Below, one piece after another: positions 16,726-25,487 of a stretch of DNA of 64,000 nt. How positions within the stretch are numbered: position 1 is the first letter of the stretch; each line of letters starts with the position of its first letter. The stretch lies in NCBI RefSeq assembly GCF_001643375.1, contig NZ_LSHB01000025.1, forward strand, positions 36,677-100,676. Direction: 5' to 3'. Both the position numbers and the translations under genes were made by a program. This stretch comes from Chryseobacterium sp. FP211-J200. Lineage in GTDB: Bacteria > Bacteroidota > Bacteroidia > Flavobacteriales > Weeksellaceae. The notes under the pieces are model-generated. The model had not been told where the DNA came from. It was given only the letters and a program-made list of their open reading frames with translations, and did not search any database.

Positions 16726-17841
16726 TTAACCAAAATAAGTTCCAGATTCTTGTCGTGCTTTCAGATGCGCTTTTGCAAGCATTGCCCGTTTTCCTTCGGG
16801 ACTAAAATCCAAGTAGCTTTTCCCTTCTTCATTTTCTAAATCGAATCCCATTTCTTGGGTTATTTCTTTTAAATCTTCGATGTGCATTGAAGTCGTATAT
16901 TCATCGCCGGTGTGTGGACAAGTTTGCATTCCACGGCGTTTTCCTTCAATTTTATAGATGTTTGCGCCAACTTGCGCCGGTCTTTGAAAAATGTGAAAAA
17001 ATTTTCCGAACGGAATCCACATCAGAAACATTGCAACGGTAATTGCGTGAATAATTGCCATAAACTGGCTCATCTTTCCTTCGAGATAAGAATAATCAAA
17101 CCAAATTCCCAAACCAGTGACGGAAACTGCTACAAGTAAAATCAAGGGAAGCCAATCTCTTTCAAACCATTGTGTTGCGATTAATCCTTCATCTACAAAC
17201 CTTCTGTGCATCATAATTAAACAACCTACGATGACCATAATCGCCGTCCAAACCAAAATGTGGAAAAGAATGGTCGCCATTACTGTATTTAAAGGAAAAG
17301 TCATCACTGTGAAACCCATCATATGGGTTTCGTACATATCGATTGTGCCTTCTTTCAGGGTAAAATGCATCCATCCGAAAGTCAATCCAAATGTTACGGC
17401 AAAAGAAATCAAACATCCTGTAGCCAAGAGAAAATGCCCAAACCATCGCATTCTTCCTCTTGGCATAATAAATTTTTGAAATAAAATATTACGAATAGAA
17501 AGACGAACAACCTCTTTCATATAAATAGGATAATCTTTGCTGAAAATGAATTCCCAGGTGCGCTTCCAATATTTCTGTGTTGCAGGACGCTGTTTCCAGA
17601 CTGAGTGATGATATACCACTCCGAAAGTCATACAAATGGTTCCGAAGAAATAGATACTGAGCGCCGCATCAAAATTCTGCAGATTGACAGAGCCGATAAC
17701 CGTGGCAGCAATCACAACGAGGGTTGCAATAATGGCGTTGATGAATGCTTTTTTATTGATATTTGTAAAAATGCTGAACATTTTGAAGAATTTTAATGCT
17801 AACTCACTTACGATCAAAGAAGAACGTTTATTTTCTTTCAC
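16726..17841 (-). CDS. Multi-helix cytochrome b-type membrane subunit of the Mo enzyme complex
   Basis: Reading from the GTG at 17841 gives 371 residues, but the ATG at 17781 (MFSIFTNINKK) is a better start because it lies at a normal distance before the first membrane helix. About six hydrophobic helices are seen. Candidate heme histidines are in FGHFLLATGC, YETHMMGF, FHILVWTAIM and AIIHAITVAM / GKFFHIFQRP, like NarI/HdrE-type quinol-linked cytochromes. A long hydrophilic C-terminal tail follows. It is the first gene of the nitrate reductase-like operon, 13 bases before the catalytic subunit. It likely takes electrons from menaquinol. Confidence 0.8.
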   Translation of the reverse strand: MKENKRSSLIVSELALKFFKMFSIFTNINKKAFINAIIATLVVIAATVIGSVNLQNFDAALSIYFFGTICMTFGVVYHHSVWKQRPATQKYWKRTWEFIFSKDYPIYMKEVVRLSIRNILFQKFIMPRGRMRWFGHFLLATGCLISFAVTFGLTFGWMHFTLKEGTIDMYETHMMGFTVMTFPLNTVMATILFHILVWTAIMVIVGCLIMMHRRFVDEGLIATQWFERDWLPLILLVAVSVTGLGIWFDYSYLEGKMSQFMAIIHAITVAMFLMWIPFGKFFHIFQRPAQVGANIYKIEGKRRGMQTCPHTGDEYTTSMHIEDLKEITQEMGFDLENEEGKSYLDFSPEGKRAMLAKAHLKARQESGTYFG

Positions 17842-17861
17842 AAATATACAGCAACAGATCC

Positions 17862-17889
17862 TTAAATAAGACTAATTTATCTTATTTAA
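17862..17889 (-). promoter_or_regulatory. Operator candidate 6 before the nitrate reductase operon
   Basis: TTAAATAAGAC (17862-17872), spacer TAATTT, ATCTTATTTAA (17879-17889). Ten bases on each side are near-perfect mirror images. The half-site and six-base spacer match the nirK and rrf2 sites, which links nitrate and nitrite reduction to the same regulator. A lone ATCTTATTTAA half occurs again near 17975-17985. Confidence 0.6.
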
Positions 17890-18036
17890 AATGATTCAAA
17901 ATAAATAGTTTAAATAATACAAACTAGTTAACTGAATGACAAACCTTTATCATTAATATGATTTGCATCATACCGATCTTATTTAAGTGATTTCTTCAAA
18001 TCGCACCTATTCAGATTCAATCCATCAATCAAAATC

Positions 18037-18062
18037 AAAAAAAAAACACCTATTAAAAGGTG
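18037..18062 (-). terminator. Rho-independent terminator after the lipoprotein gene at 18202-19176
   Basis: On the minus strand CACCT, a six-base loop and AGGTG are followed by about ten T residues (the A run at 18037-18046). It ends the minus-strand lipoprotein/effector transcript before the nitrate reductase promoter region (17842-18201, no gene visible). Confidence 0.7.
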
Positions 18063-18201
18063 CTTAAAAACTTTTTCTATTATTTTATATTATTTCTTGA
18101 TTGATTTTAATTTATTGAGGTTTATTATTTCAATTTTTTTACCTGTAAATGAGATGATATCTTCATGTAATGAAAAGAAAAATACATTTCATGAGTGTAA
18201 A

Positions 18202-19176
18202 TTATTTTTTAAGCACATATTGATTTTTTTTTCCATCAGTAAAGCTTATATCCAAATAAGGACTGCTCCATATATATTTGTCGTTACTATGTGTAATAAC
18301 GCCAAAATTTTTAGTTTTTTCCAATGCCCAAGATTTAGTGTCATCGATAGATTCCTTATAAGTCAGTTGAATTTCATTATTATTTTCTGTGGCAGAAAGG
18401 ATAAAATTTTGATATACCTGATAACCATCTAATTCAAAAATTACATTATCTTTATTTATATTCAAATTTACATTGTATTGATTTCCTTCTCTACTTCCCT
18501 TGCCTTGAATAATTAATTTATAACTACCAATCCACTTTTCTGAAATAGCCTCATTTGAGGCTGAAACATCCATAGTACAAATTGGTAATTCTTCACAAGA
18601 AGTATATATTTTTTTACCAATTAAATTTCCATTTTTATTGTAGTTTAACCATTCACCACATGGACAATCTTCACTACCCTCATAGCTTTCATGAAAATTC
18701 TTTATTGTCTTAATAGTTTTTGAATTATTATAATATTCTTTCTCTTTTCTAATAATAATTTTTTCACTACAACTAGCATTTGTACTCTCATGTATTATTT
18801 CTTTGATTAAAATTCCTTGATTATCCCAAAAAAACTCCTTGCCTTTTACACCAATACACCCTCCAATATCTCCCTCTGTCCATTGATGTATTACTTTACC
18901 ATTGCCATTATATTCTGAATTTATTTGTGGATATTCGTTGAAATTTGTCGTTTTAGATGTGAGTACTCCATTTTGTGAGAAAAATAATTTTACATTTTTT
19001 TCTCCTTTATATTCAGACAATAAAACATCCTTAATTTTTTTATTGGAATAGTAATTTACTTCAAGAGTATCATTTCTTAGTTCTTTTTTGGCGGAAAAAT
19101 CTTGTGCATTTGTATTTTTTTTACATGAGAGAAAAATAAAAATACAGACTATGATGATTGGAAAATTTTTAAGCAT
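18202..19176 (-). CDS. Lipoprotein of unknown function, DUF5991-like C-terminus; candidate immunity protein
   Basis: The protein has 324 residues with a lipobox (IFLSCKK, Cys18). The middle has MORN-variant-like text (GEWLNYNKNGNLIGKKIY) and several cysteines (CPCGEW; TSCEELPICTMD). The C-terminal 110 residues (SEKWIGSYKLIIQGKGSREG onward) resemble the DUF5991 family. It overlaps the end of the disrupted amidase by 8 bases. Lipoproteins coded directly after peptidoglycan-cutting toxins often protect the producer, so immunity is possible but unproven. Confidence 0.6.
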   Translation of the reverse strand: MLKNFPIIIVCIFIFLSCKKNTNAQDFSAKKELRNDTLEVNYYSNKKIKDVLLSEYKGEKNVKLFFSQNGVLTSKTTNFNEYPQINSEYNGNGKVIHQWTEGDIGGCIGVKGKEFFWDNQGILIKEIIHESTNASCSEKIIIRKEKEYYNNSKTIKTIKNFHESYEGSEDCPCGEWLNYNKNGNLIGKKIYTSCEELPICTMDVSASNEAISEKWIGSYKLIIQGKGSREGNQYNVNLNINKDNVIFELDGYQVYQNFILSATENNNEIQLTYKESIDDTKSWALEKTKNFGVITHSNDKYIWSSPYLDISFTDGKKNQYVLKK

Positions 19177-20203
19177 TATTAATATTTTTAGTTAAACCAT
19201 TTACTAAAAGGGTTGCAATTTTATTTTTATTTGTAACAATATTTTTTGCATCGATTGGACTTGTCAAGTATCCCAATTCTATTAATACTTTCTTTTTAGA
19301 TTTATTTGATGAACCTAATACTCCTAAATCACTTCTTTTATGTGGAGATTTAGGCAAGATGTTTGTAATATCATAATTATCTAATAAATCAATAGCTAAT
19401 TGCTTTGATGTCTCATCATTGTATATTGTATGCGCTCCTTTTGAAAAGTCAGTCCATCCATCACAGTGTATTTAAATAAAGTAATCAGCTTTTAATGTTG
19501 ATGCCATTTTTGATCTAAAATTAATTGCACCAGCTTTGGTTGCAGTACCTCCTAAGTATTTTTCAAAATTTGATTCTTCTGATAATTTAATTGTTTTCCT
19601 TTGACTTCTTGTTATATATACAGTATGTCCTTGTTTTTCAATTGCTTCCTTCATTAAAATAGCAATATCATAAACAACATTTGATTCGGTGTTTTCATTA
19701 TCATATATTTGTGGATATTTTTTTTCATAATCAATTAACTCTGGTAGATAATAGAAATCGGTAATCATTTTTTGATTTTTAATAATATAAGTTCCGTTAT
19801 AATCAGTTCCGTTATTAGGATATTTTATAATAGTTTTACTACACCTATCAAAATAATTTAGATAAATAATATTGTTATTAGAATTCATTTCCAAAATTCG
19901 ATTGAAAATTTTTTTTATCTTAAATTTAAAATCTTCATCAGAAACTTGTTTATATCCATTTTTCATTAAAATATCGCTTGCAACTAATGTTACTTCATTT
20001 AATTCATCATTTGAAAATTCAGGTTTAGGCATTTCTACCCCAGCTTCTTGAAAATATTGTGCAGCTCCATATGCTAATTGTTTTTTTATAATTTCTTCTT
20101 CTCTGAAATCTATTTTATTAGAAGTAGAAATTGATGTCTTCTTACTCTCTTTTTGACAAGAAAATAACTGCATTAACATAAATAAAACAGAAATATATTT
20201 CAT
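19169..20203 (-). pseudogene. Lipoprotein N-acetylmuramoyl-L-alanine amidase (Amidase_3) with a nonsense codon
   Basis: The frame from 20203 encodes a lipobox (LFSCQK), a long N-terminal region and an Amidase_3 domain (VVYDIAILMKEAIEKQGHTV; FRSKMASTLKADYFI). It then meets TAA at 19472-19474. The same frame goes on without further stop: IHCDGWTDFSKGAHTIYNDE ... KSKKKVLIELGYLTSP to 19169. The stop sits exactly where the family has serine in the zinc motif FISIH. One base change (TCA to TAA) explains it. The amidase would cleave the bond between MurNAc and L-Ala. Without the tail it lacks a zinc histidine and the catalytic Glu region, so it should be dead. Confidence 0.85.
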
Positions 20204-20217
20204 TAGATATAGATAAT

Positions 20218-21084
20218 TTATTGCGAAAGTATTGCGTCTAAATCTAGGCTTCTCAAAGATGTACTCTTTGTAATTTCTTTGCTAAGCCATTCTTCATTTC
20301 CTGTTTTTGCATTTGTTCCGAAAGTTGAAATAAATATTTTATCAATGAATAAGTCATTTTTTTTATAAAAAACAGGGATCACTACTTTTCTAAATGTTTT
20401 TTTATATTGATCAGAGTATCCTATTATTAGATTGAACGTTTGATTATTTTTGGGTTTAGTATTTACATCTAAAAAATCACAACTATATTTTATTTTTAGA
20501 AATGTTCTTTTATCTGTTTGTGCTTCTAAGTTTATTCCAGAGTCATCATTTTTTATAAGTAATAAATCTTCTAAGTTGTTTCCATTAAAATCAATTTTAT
20601 ATTTCTTAACTTCTTCTGAATTGCTAGTAATTTCACTGTCAGATTCTACATCCGACATATCTTCTTTTGCTTTGAGAAAGTATTTAGAACATTCAGGTAA
20701 AGCACAACCAAGAATAATATTTTTATTATTTTCAACAAAAGAGATAAATGATCCTCCGTTAATTAGTAAATCAATTTTTTTTCCATTATAAATATAATCT
20801 TTGACCTCAATGTTGCATGGAGTAATTGGATAGGAAAAATGCCATTCATTTTCAGTAATTTCATTAGATAATTTCATTATTGCATCGATGTCTTTCGATG
20901 TCAAACTCCATTTCTTATCTTTATCTGTGAGTTTTTCTCCTGTAGAATAGTTACCGTTACAATTTGCAATATGCTTAGCACTCTTTTGGGTTTTGGCAGT
21001 TTCATTTTTTGATTCTTTATCTTGACCTTTGCATGAATAAAAAAAAACGAGTAAGAATGACAACCCTAATATTATATTTTTCAT
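20218..21084 (-). CDS. Lipoprotein of unknown function in the effector locus
   Basis: The protein has 288 residues with a lipobox (FFYSCKG, Cys18) and a mature chain with paired cysteines (ITPCNIEV; CALPECSKYF). I do not recognise a family. It lies between a disrupted effector remnant and the broken amidase, which is the place where immunity proteins for periplasmic toxins are usually found. The terminal half (KIDFNGNNLEDLLLIKNDD onward) is low in motif content. Function is open. Confidence 0.6.
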   Translation of the reverse strand: MKNIILGLSFLLVFFYSCKGQDKESKNETAKTQKSAKHIANCNGNYSTGEKLTDKDKKWSLTSKDIDAIMKLSNEITENEWHFSYPITPCNIEVKDYIYNGKKIDLLINGGSFISFVENNKNIILGCALPECSKYFLKAKEDMSDVESDSEITSNSEEVKKYKIDFNGNNLEDLLLIKNDDSGINLEAQTDKRTFLKIKYSCDFLDVNTKPKNNQTFNLIIGYSDQYKKTFRKVVIPVFYKKNDLFIDKIFISTFGTNAKTGNEEWLSKEITKSTSLRSLDLDAILSQ

Positions 21085-21093
21085 AATGTTTAT

Positions 21094-21530
21094 TTATAGA
21101 TAATCTTTAATTGCATTAAACACTACTTGCCCTTCACCAGCCTCTTTAGCTGCTAAATGCTCGTGGCAATCTATTTTACTTTTGTCCAAACTATAATAAT
21201 TTAATAATCCTTTCACAAGACAAGCAACAGATTTTGCTTGAACATCTGTTAAGTTTTCCCATCCAGTCACTGGATTTTGCCCATTTTTTTAGCTTCCCAC
21301 TCATCTGAAAGTAGTTTTTTCTTAGCTTTATAAACTTCTAATCTAAATTCCTCACCAATTGCTCCTTGCCCAAAATTAAAAGAAACTGACTTGCCAGGTT
21401 TTGGAGGTCTTTCTGTGATATTAACCCACTTTCCTGTTTTTTTCTTCCAAATAGCCCAATTGTATTGAATGTCAGGTGTTTCAAACATTTGAGTATAATC
21501 AGTGAACGTATAAAACTTGTCCTTATCAAA
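21094..21530 (-). pseudogene. Effector remnant: Ig-like module joined to a short C-terminal toxin piece, frameshifted
   Basis: Frame one (ATG at 21488; the frame is open from about 21530) encodes GKSVSFNFGQGAIGEEFRLE, which is like the N-terminal module of the large hydrolase at 22313-24607. At an A7 run (21284-21290, T on plus) the frame ends after KKMGKIQ. With one more A the reading continues as NPVTGWENLTDVQAKSVACL to DKSKIDCHEHLAAKEAGEGQ and a stop at 21094-21096. The whole is far shorter than related effectors, so the central part also seems lost. The C-terminal piece resembles the end of a peptidoglycan amidase-type toxin, but this is uncertain. Confidence 0.65.
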
Positions 21531-21545
21531 TTTAGTTGTTATTTA

Positions 21546-22310
21546 TTATTTTATGATATCAATGATTTTATTATTAATCATTTTGTTATAATCACCTTCA
21601 TATAGACCGTTTGTATAATTTTTGTAATATTCAATTTTGTTTATTGAAAATTCATAAACTAATTTATCTCCCTTTTCATAAAATTTTCCATCTGAATAAT
21701 TTGGATAATTTTTATAATCATCATCATTTTTAATAACATATTTATTAGGGATTTCTATAATAATATTATCTTTTAATTCATATATAGTTAATATATCAGC
21801 ATAATTCACAGAGGATTCTTCATATTCGGGCTTCCAATATAAGACCCTTTGTCCGACGGGATATAATATTTTGTCTTTATACAAGTAAATTTTCCAACCA
21901 AAATGATTCTCACTATTTAAAGGAAAAAATATTAAATGAATTTTAGACGAATTTGAGAAGTAAAGTAAAGGCGGTGATGTTTCTATGTCCTCATTATTTA
22001 TTTTTCTAATTATAGCTTTGTCAATATCTTTAAAATCAAAAGTAATTAGTTCATATCTATTTTTATCACTTCCTTCGATAATTGTATTCGAAATACTAAA
22101 ACTTTCACATTTTATATTGTAATTAGGTGAGTCATAGCTTTCGGTTTTGCAACTAAGTTTTGATAATGGAATTAAAGTTTTATTTTTTTTATCTCGAACA
22201 TTGATATTTGAAGTCTTATTTTCTACCTCTATTTTTTTTTCTTTTTCTTTATTTTGCCCTTGGCAAGATAAAAGGAACAGAATAATAAAAATTGTTAATG
22301 TTTTTTTCAT
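21546..22310 (-). CDS. Lipoprotein, candidate immunity protein to the adjacent hydrolase
   Basis: The protein has 254 residues from ATG at 22310, which lies two bases after the stop codon of the hydrolase gene; a TTG four codons upstream is less likely. The lipobox is LFLLSCQG. The mature protein is rich in Lys, Asp and Tyr, with no recognised domain. The tight coupling to a predicted secreted peptidoglycan hydrolase and its periplasmic anchoring make an immunity role the leading idea (inference). Confidence 0.65.
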   Translation of the reverse strand: MKKTLTIFIILFLLSCQGQNKEKEKKIEVENKTSNINVRDKKNKTLIPLSKLSCKTESYDSPNYNIKCESFSISNTIIEGSDKNRYELITFDFKDIDKAIIRKINNEDIETSPPLLYFSNSSKIHLIFFPLNSENHFGWKIYLYKDKILYPVGQRVLYWKPEYEESSVNYADILTIYELKDNIIIEIPNKYVIKNDDDYKNYPNYSDGKFYEKGDKLVYEFSINKIEYYKNYTNGLYEGDYNKMINNKIIDIIK

Positions 22311-22312
22311 AA

Positions 22313-24607
22313 TTAATCCCAATATTTTTGTGAAATTTCTTTTTGATAGTCTTTTTCTTTTTGTGACATAGTATTTTCATCTTTATAGTAAACAAAAATA
22401 CCTGGGTGACATCGATTAGTCAAACCACCACCAGTTATAGAGCTTCTTATCTCAAAATGTAAATGAGGGTCTTTTGTTGAGCCATATCCACTTGTACCAT
22501 TTTTCCCAATTACTGTTCCACAAGTTACTTCTTTTTTTCCATGTAATGATTTGTCTACTTCTTTCAAATGAGCATAAAACAAATAGAAATCACCATCAAA
22601 ACTAAAACCAGTTCCAGTTTGAATTTCTCCCATGTTAGAATATTGTAAATTGAACTCTCTTCTCCTTTTTAAAAATTCTTTTGGATCTTTAACTTTAAGA
22701 CAAACTACATTTCCATATCCCGTTTGAACACTAATAAACTCAATATATGCATCAACACATGCATAAACATTAGAATCGGGTAGAGCAAGAAAATCAATTC
22801 CTTGATGGTTGTGGTTTTTCCTTTCTTTTCTTACAGTTCCAAAAACATTGTATCGTGGCCTATAATTACCATTTTGAGTATAAAGACATAACATTGGATT
22901 ATCAACAGGGTCATGCCATTTAATTTTTTTGGGTGAAGATATGTGAGGAGTCGATAGAATATTCTTACAATTGAATGTTTTAGGTTTGTTACCTGAACCT
23001 TGAGTGTAACTTATATTGTATCTTCCTAGTATTTCACTTCTTTGAATTTTTTTATCATTATTATTTTCTTCATCAACACTTTTGTTTTGTCTATATTTTT
23101 CTGCATCTTTTCCTTGTTCATATAGTACAAAACCATCAGACTTTCCAACTCCTTCTGGTCCAAATATTAATAAATAAATATCTTCTGGAGTATTTTTTTG
23201 TGAATATTTAGGTTGTTTTTTAATATAGTCTTTAACACAATTTAATTGGTTTATTTCACCCATTTTTGCAAATCTAAGCTTCACTTCGTGTAGTTTATCA
23301 TACCCTGTTCCTGCGGTAAATTCTCCAATAAGTTCTAAGGCTGGTTGTGTAAATTGTATTAAACCAACTGCTCTTGAAGTTTTTGTTCCATCTTTTTTTA
23401 TTAACCAAAAATCATCTTTCGTTATCGAATTAACGTCACCTAAAGGTTTTCCCATTATTTGATGAGCTTTAAAAGAGCCATCAGTCTCAACATTCATAAC
23501 AGCCATTAATCCATTTGCCATTGCCATATGGTTATTAGGCCATAATAATTGGGAAATTTCTACCACTTTTTTCCTAAAATCACAGCTTACCTTTTCACCC
23601 CAAATTAAATCTTTATAAATTTCTTTACATAAACAAGTAGATGTATTAGTGTTTGGCTGATTTCCAATATTTGTAGCCGCCTTTCCATTGTCTTGTTTAG
23701 GTTGTGTCTTTGGTTGGTCTCTTTTTACTGTTGCTGTTCCTTCTTTCCAATCAAAAATTTCTTTAGCACGATCTACAACACCACCTATGATATCAGTAGC
23801 TTTTTCTCTTGCTGTTTCAATAATTCCTTTTTCTTCTTTTTTACTTTTACCTTTTTTCTCAGCAGGAGAATCTTTTGCTTTGGGTTGAGAAGTTGGCGGT
23901 GGTGGAGGTGACTTAGGTTTTCCAATATAAACGCCTTCTGGAGTGTTTATATTTACATTATTAGTAGGATGTTTTTTATGAGCATAGTATTCTACTGTTA
24001 CATAAAATTCAACCTGTTTTGTATCGGCTTCGCCTTCCAAAGCTTTCTTCATTAATACTTTAGTGAGGTGAAATTCTACGGTTGCAAGACCATTTTGATT
24101 TACTTTTTTCTTCTTACTTTCAATGATTCTATTTTTTTGATTATGTCCTTCATCTTTGGCATCATCTTCCCAGAGAGTGAAAAGTAATTCTTTACCAAAC
24201 ATATTGGTACAATGTGCTCTTGCTCTTAAAAATTCAGTAAAACTAAAAACTTTTGCATTGGTGTCATCTACATATAGCAAATCTACTTTATCAATTTTTG
24301 GTATTTTAGATGGCTTTGGATTAATGATGAGTCCACCACCTTCTGGACCGTATAAATAACCTTCTAAACGATAAGTTTCGCCAATAGCCATTTCACCAAA
24401 AGTAAAATCACTTTTACCGAGCTTTTTTATTTTGGTAGTGGTAAATTTTCCGTTTCTCCTTTTTTTGAAGAGTTCCCAAGTTACTTTTGCCGGATTTCTT
24501 TGAGAAATTGGAGTATCTGGGTACCAATCTACAATATTATAAATATTTTTCTCACCCACTATAGGAGTGATATTTCCAGATAATCTTGAAACGCCTTTCT
24601 TTCCCAT
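22313..24607 (-). CDS. Large peptidoglycan hydrolase effector: beta-sandwich modules, lysozyme-like domain, M23 peptidase
   Basis: The protein has 764 residues and no signal peptide. Residues about 1-100 and 105-230 are beta-rich modules (FTFGEMAIGETYRLEGYLYG; ELLFTLWEDDAKDEGHNQKN). A Pro/Lys/Ser linker spans about 230-330. Residues about 330-530 look like a lysozyme/transglycosylase fold (NHMAMANGLMAVMNVETDGS; RAVGLIQFTQPALELIGEF). Residues about 580-750 are an M23 (LytM) metallopeptidase with zinc motifs HQGIDF and HLHFEI. It would cut both glycan and peptide bonds of the cell wall. It follows a PAAR-like DUF4280 gene, so delivery by the type VI system or a related contractile system is inferred. 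Confidence 0.8.
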   Translation of the reverse strand: MGKKGVSRLSGNITPIVGEKNIYNIVDWYPDTPISQRNPAKVTWELFKKRRNGKFTTTKIKKLGKSDFTFGEMAIGETYRLEGYLYGPEGGGLIINPKPSKIPKIDKVDLLYVDDTNAKVFSFTEFLRARAHCTNMFGKELLFTLWEDDAKDEGHNQKNRIIESKKKKVNQNGLATVEFHLTKVLMKKALEGEADTKQVEFYVTVEYYAHKKHPTNNVNINTPEGVYIGKPKSPPPPPTSQPKAKDSPAEKKGKSKKEEKGIIETAREKATDIIGGVVDRAKEIFDWKEGTATVKRDQPKTQPKQDNGKAATNIGNQPNTNTSTCLCKEIYKDLIWGEKVSCDFRKKVVEISQLLWPNNHMAMANGLMAVMNVETDGSFKAHQIMGKPLGDVNSITKDDFWLIKKDGTKTSRAVGLIQFTQPALELIGEFTAGTGYDKLHEVKLRFAKMGEINQLNCVKDYIKKQPKYSQKNTPEDIYLLIFGPEGVGKSDGFVLYEQGKDAEKYRQNKSVDEENNNDKKIQRSEILGRYNISYTQGSGNKPKTFNCKNILSTPHISSPKKIKWHDPVDNPMLCLYTQNGNYRPRYNVFGTVRKERKNHNHQGIDFLALPDSNVYACVDAYIEFISVQTGYGNVVCLKVKDPKEFLKRRREFNLQYSNMGEIQTGTGFSFDGDFYLFYAHLKEVDKSLHGKKEVTCGTVIGKNGTSGYGSTKDPHLHFEIRSSITGGGLTNRCHPGIFVYYKDENTMSQKEKDYQKEISQKYWD

Positions 24608-24622
24608 CTTTTGTGTTTTTAA

Positions 24623-25365
24623 TTAATATGCGTCTTGATTTTTATCACTTATTTCATCCTTAAACTCTTCAAAATCCAAAATTGGGTTATAAGTATGTTG
24701 CTCTTGCGAGTTGGCATTCATTACGTTGGATTTTCCGGCTTCGCTTTGTTGTCCATGTTTTAGGATGGTAATTTTACCTATTGCGCACATCAATTCAGAA
24801 ATTTCGGTAACGCAGGATTTTCCCATTACTTTTACTTTTTCATAAGTTTTGGTCCATTTTCCTGCGGGTGCATAAGCGCAAGGTAGGTAACCACCAGAAG
24901 TGGGCTTTAATTTGCAATTTCCAAAAGGCATTGCAGGTGGATCTAACGTGAGATCATCCTCGGTTACTGCGAGATAATCGGCATTTCCCTCTTCATCATT
25001 CCAGTAATGTTTTTGGTGAGAAGTGACTTTAAATTTCGGGAACTTAAACCCTGATTACATTGACACATTCCTTTTTGTATCACGAAATATTTACCATCAT
25101 GTTCAGAAGAGCTGCTTTCCGATGATTTTTTTTCCTCTTTTTTTTCCTCATCTTTCTTATCCGATGTAGTAGAATTACTACTTTCATTTTCTGCTGACTC
25201 ATCCCTTGTATCTTTTCCTTCATCGTATTCTTCATCGGAACCATAAAAGTCTTCGCCGATATCTGAATTTTCAGGAATAGCACCTGAGCCTTGTACTTGT
25301 GGAGCCGACTGCGAAAAATTAGGTTTTTCGTTGGACGGGTTTGTTGGTTTATTAATGTCCTTCAT
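24623..25365 (-). pseudogene. PAAR-like DUF4280 protein with acidic N-terminal extension, frameshifted
   Basis: From ATG at 25365 the frame gives a low-complexity acidic region (many Glu, Asp, Ser, Lys) and then the start of DUF4280 (GKYFVIQKGMCQCNQG). It then leaves frame at a T3 run (25046-25048) and ends near 24964. In the shifted frame DUF4280 continues perfectly: KVTSHQKHYWNDEEGNADYL, then MPFGNCKLKPTSGGYLPCAY to 24623. One extra T restores the gene. DUF4280 is a predicted spike-tip, PAAR-like adaptor for effectors in Bacteroidota. It would carry the hydrolase encoded 15 bases downstream. Sequencing error must be excluded before calling it dead. Confidence 0.8.
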
Positions 25366-25448
25366 GTGTTTTTGGTGTTTTTTTGAATGGAATATCCTGC
25401 ACTACAATCTGTTCGAAAGAAAATTAGATATAAGTTTAGAAGTAATAT

Positions 25449-25469
25449 GTAGTAGAATTACTACAATTT
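25449..25469 (-). promoter_or_regulatory. Palindrome shared with the tssD promoter
   Basis: GTAGTA-GAAT-TACTAC at 25449-25464, ending 84 bases before the DUF4280 gene start. Near-identical sites lie 87 bases before tssD (44406-44424) and at 41935-41949. The same 16-mer, within a shared 18-mer, also occurs inside the gene at 25165-25180. It may be the operator of a regulator of the secretion system and its cargo. Confidence 0.45.
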
Positions 25470-25487
25470 CAAAAAAATGCAAATTCT

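Noticed and set aside
17781..17841. GTG start for the cytochrome b gene
   Set aside because: An ATG at 17781 gives a protein that begins just before the first helix; the extra 20 residues have no family support. The feature keeps the longer limit but the text prefers 17781.
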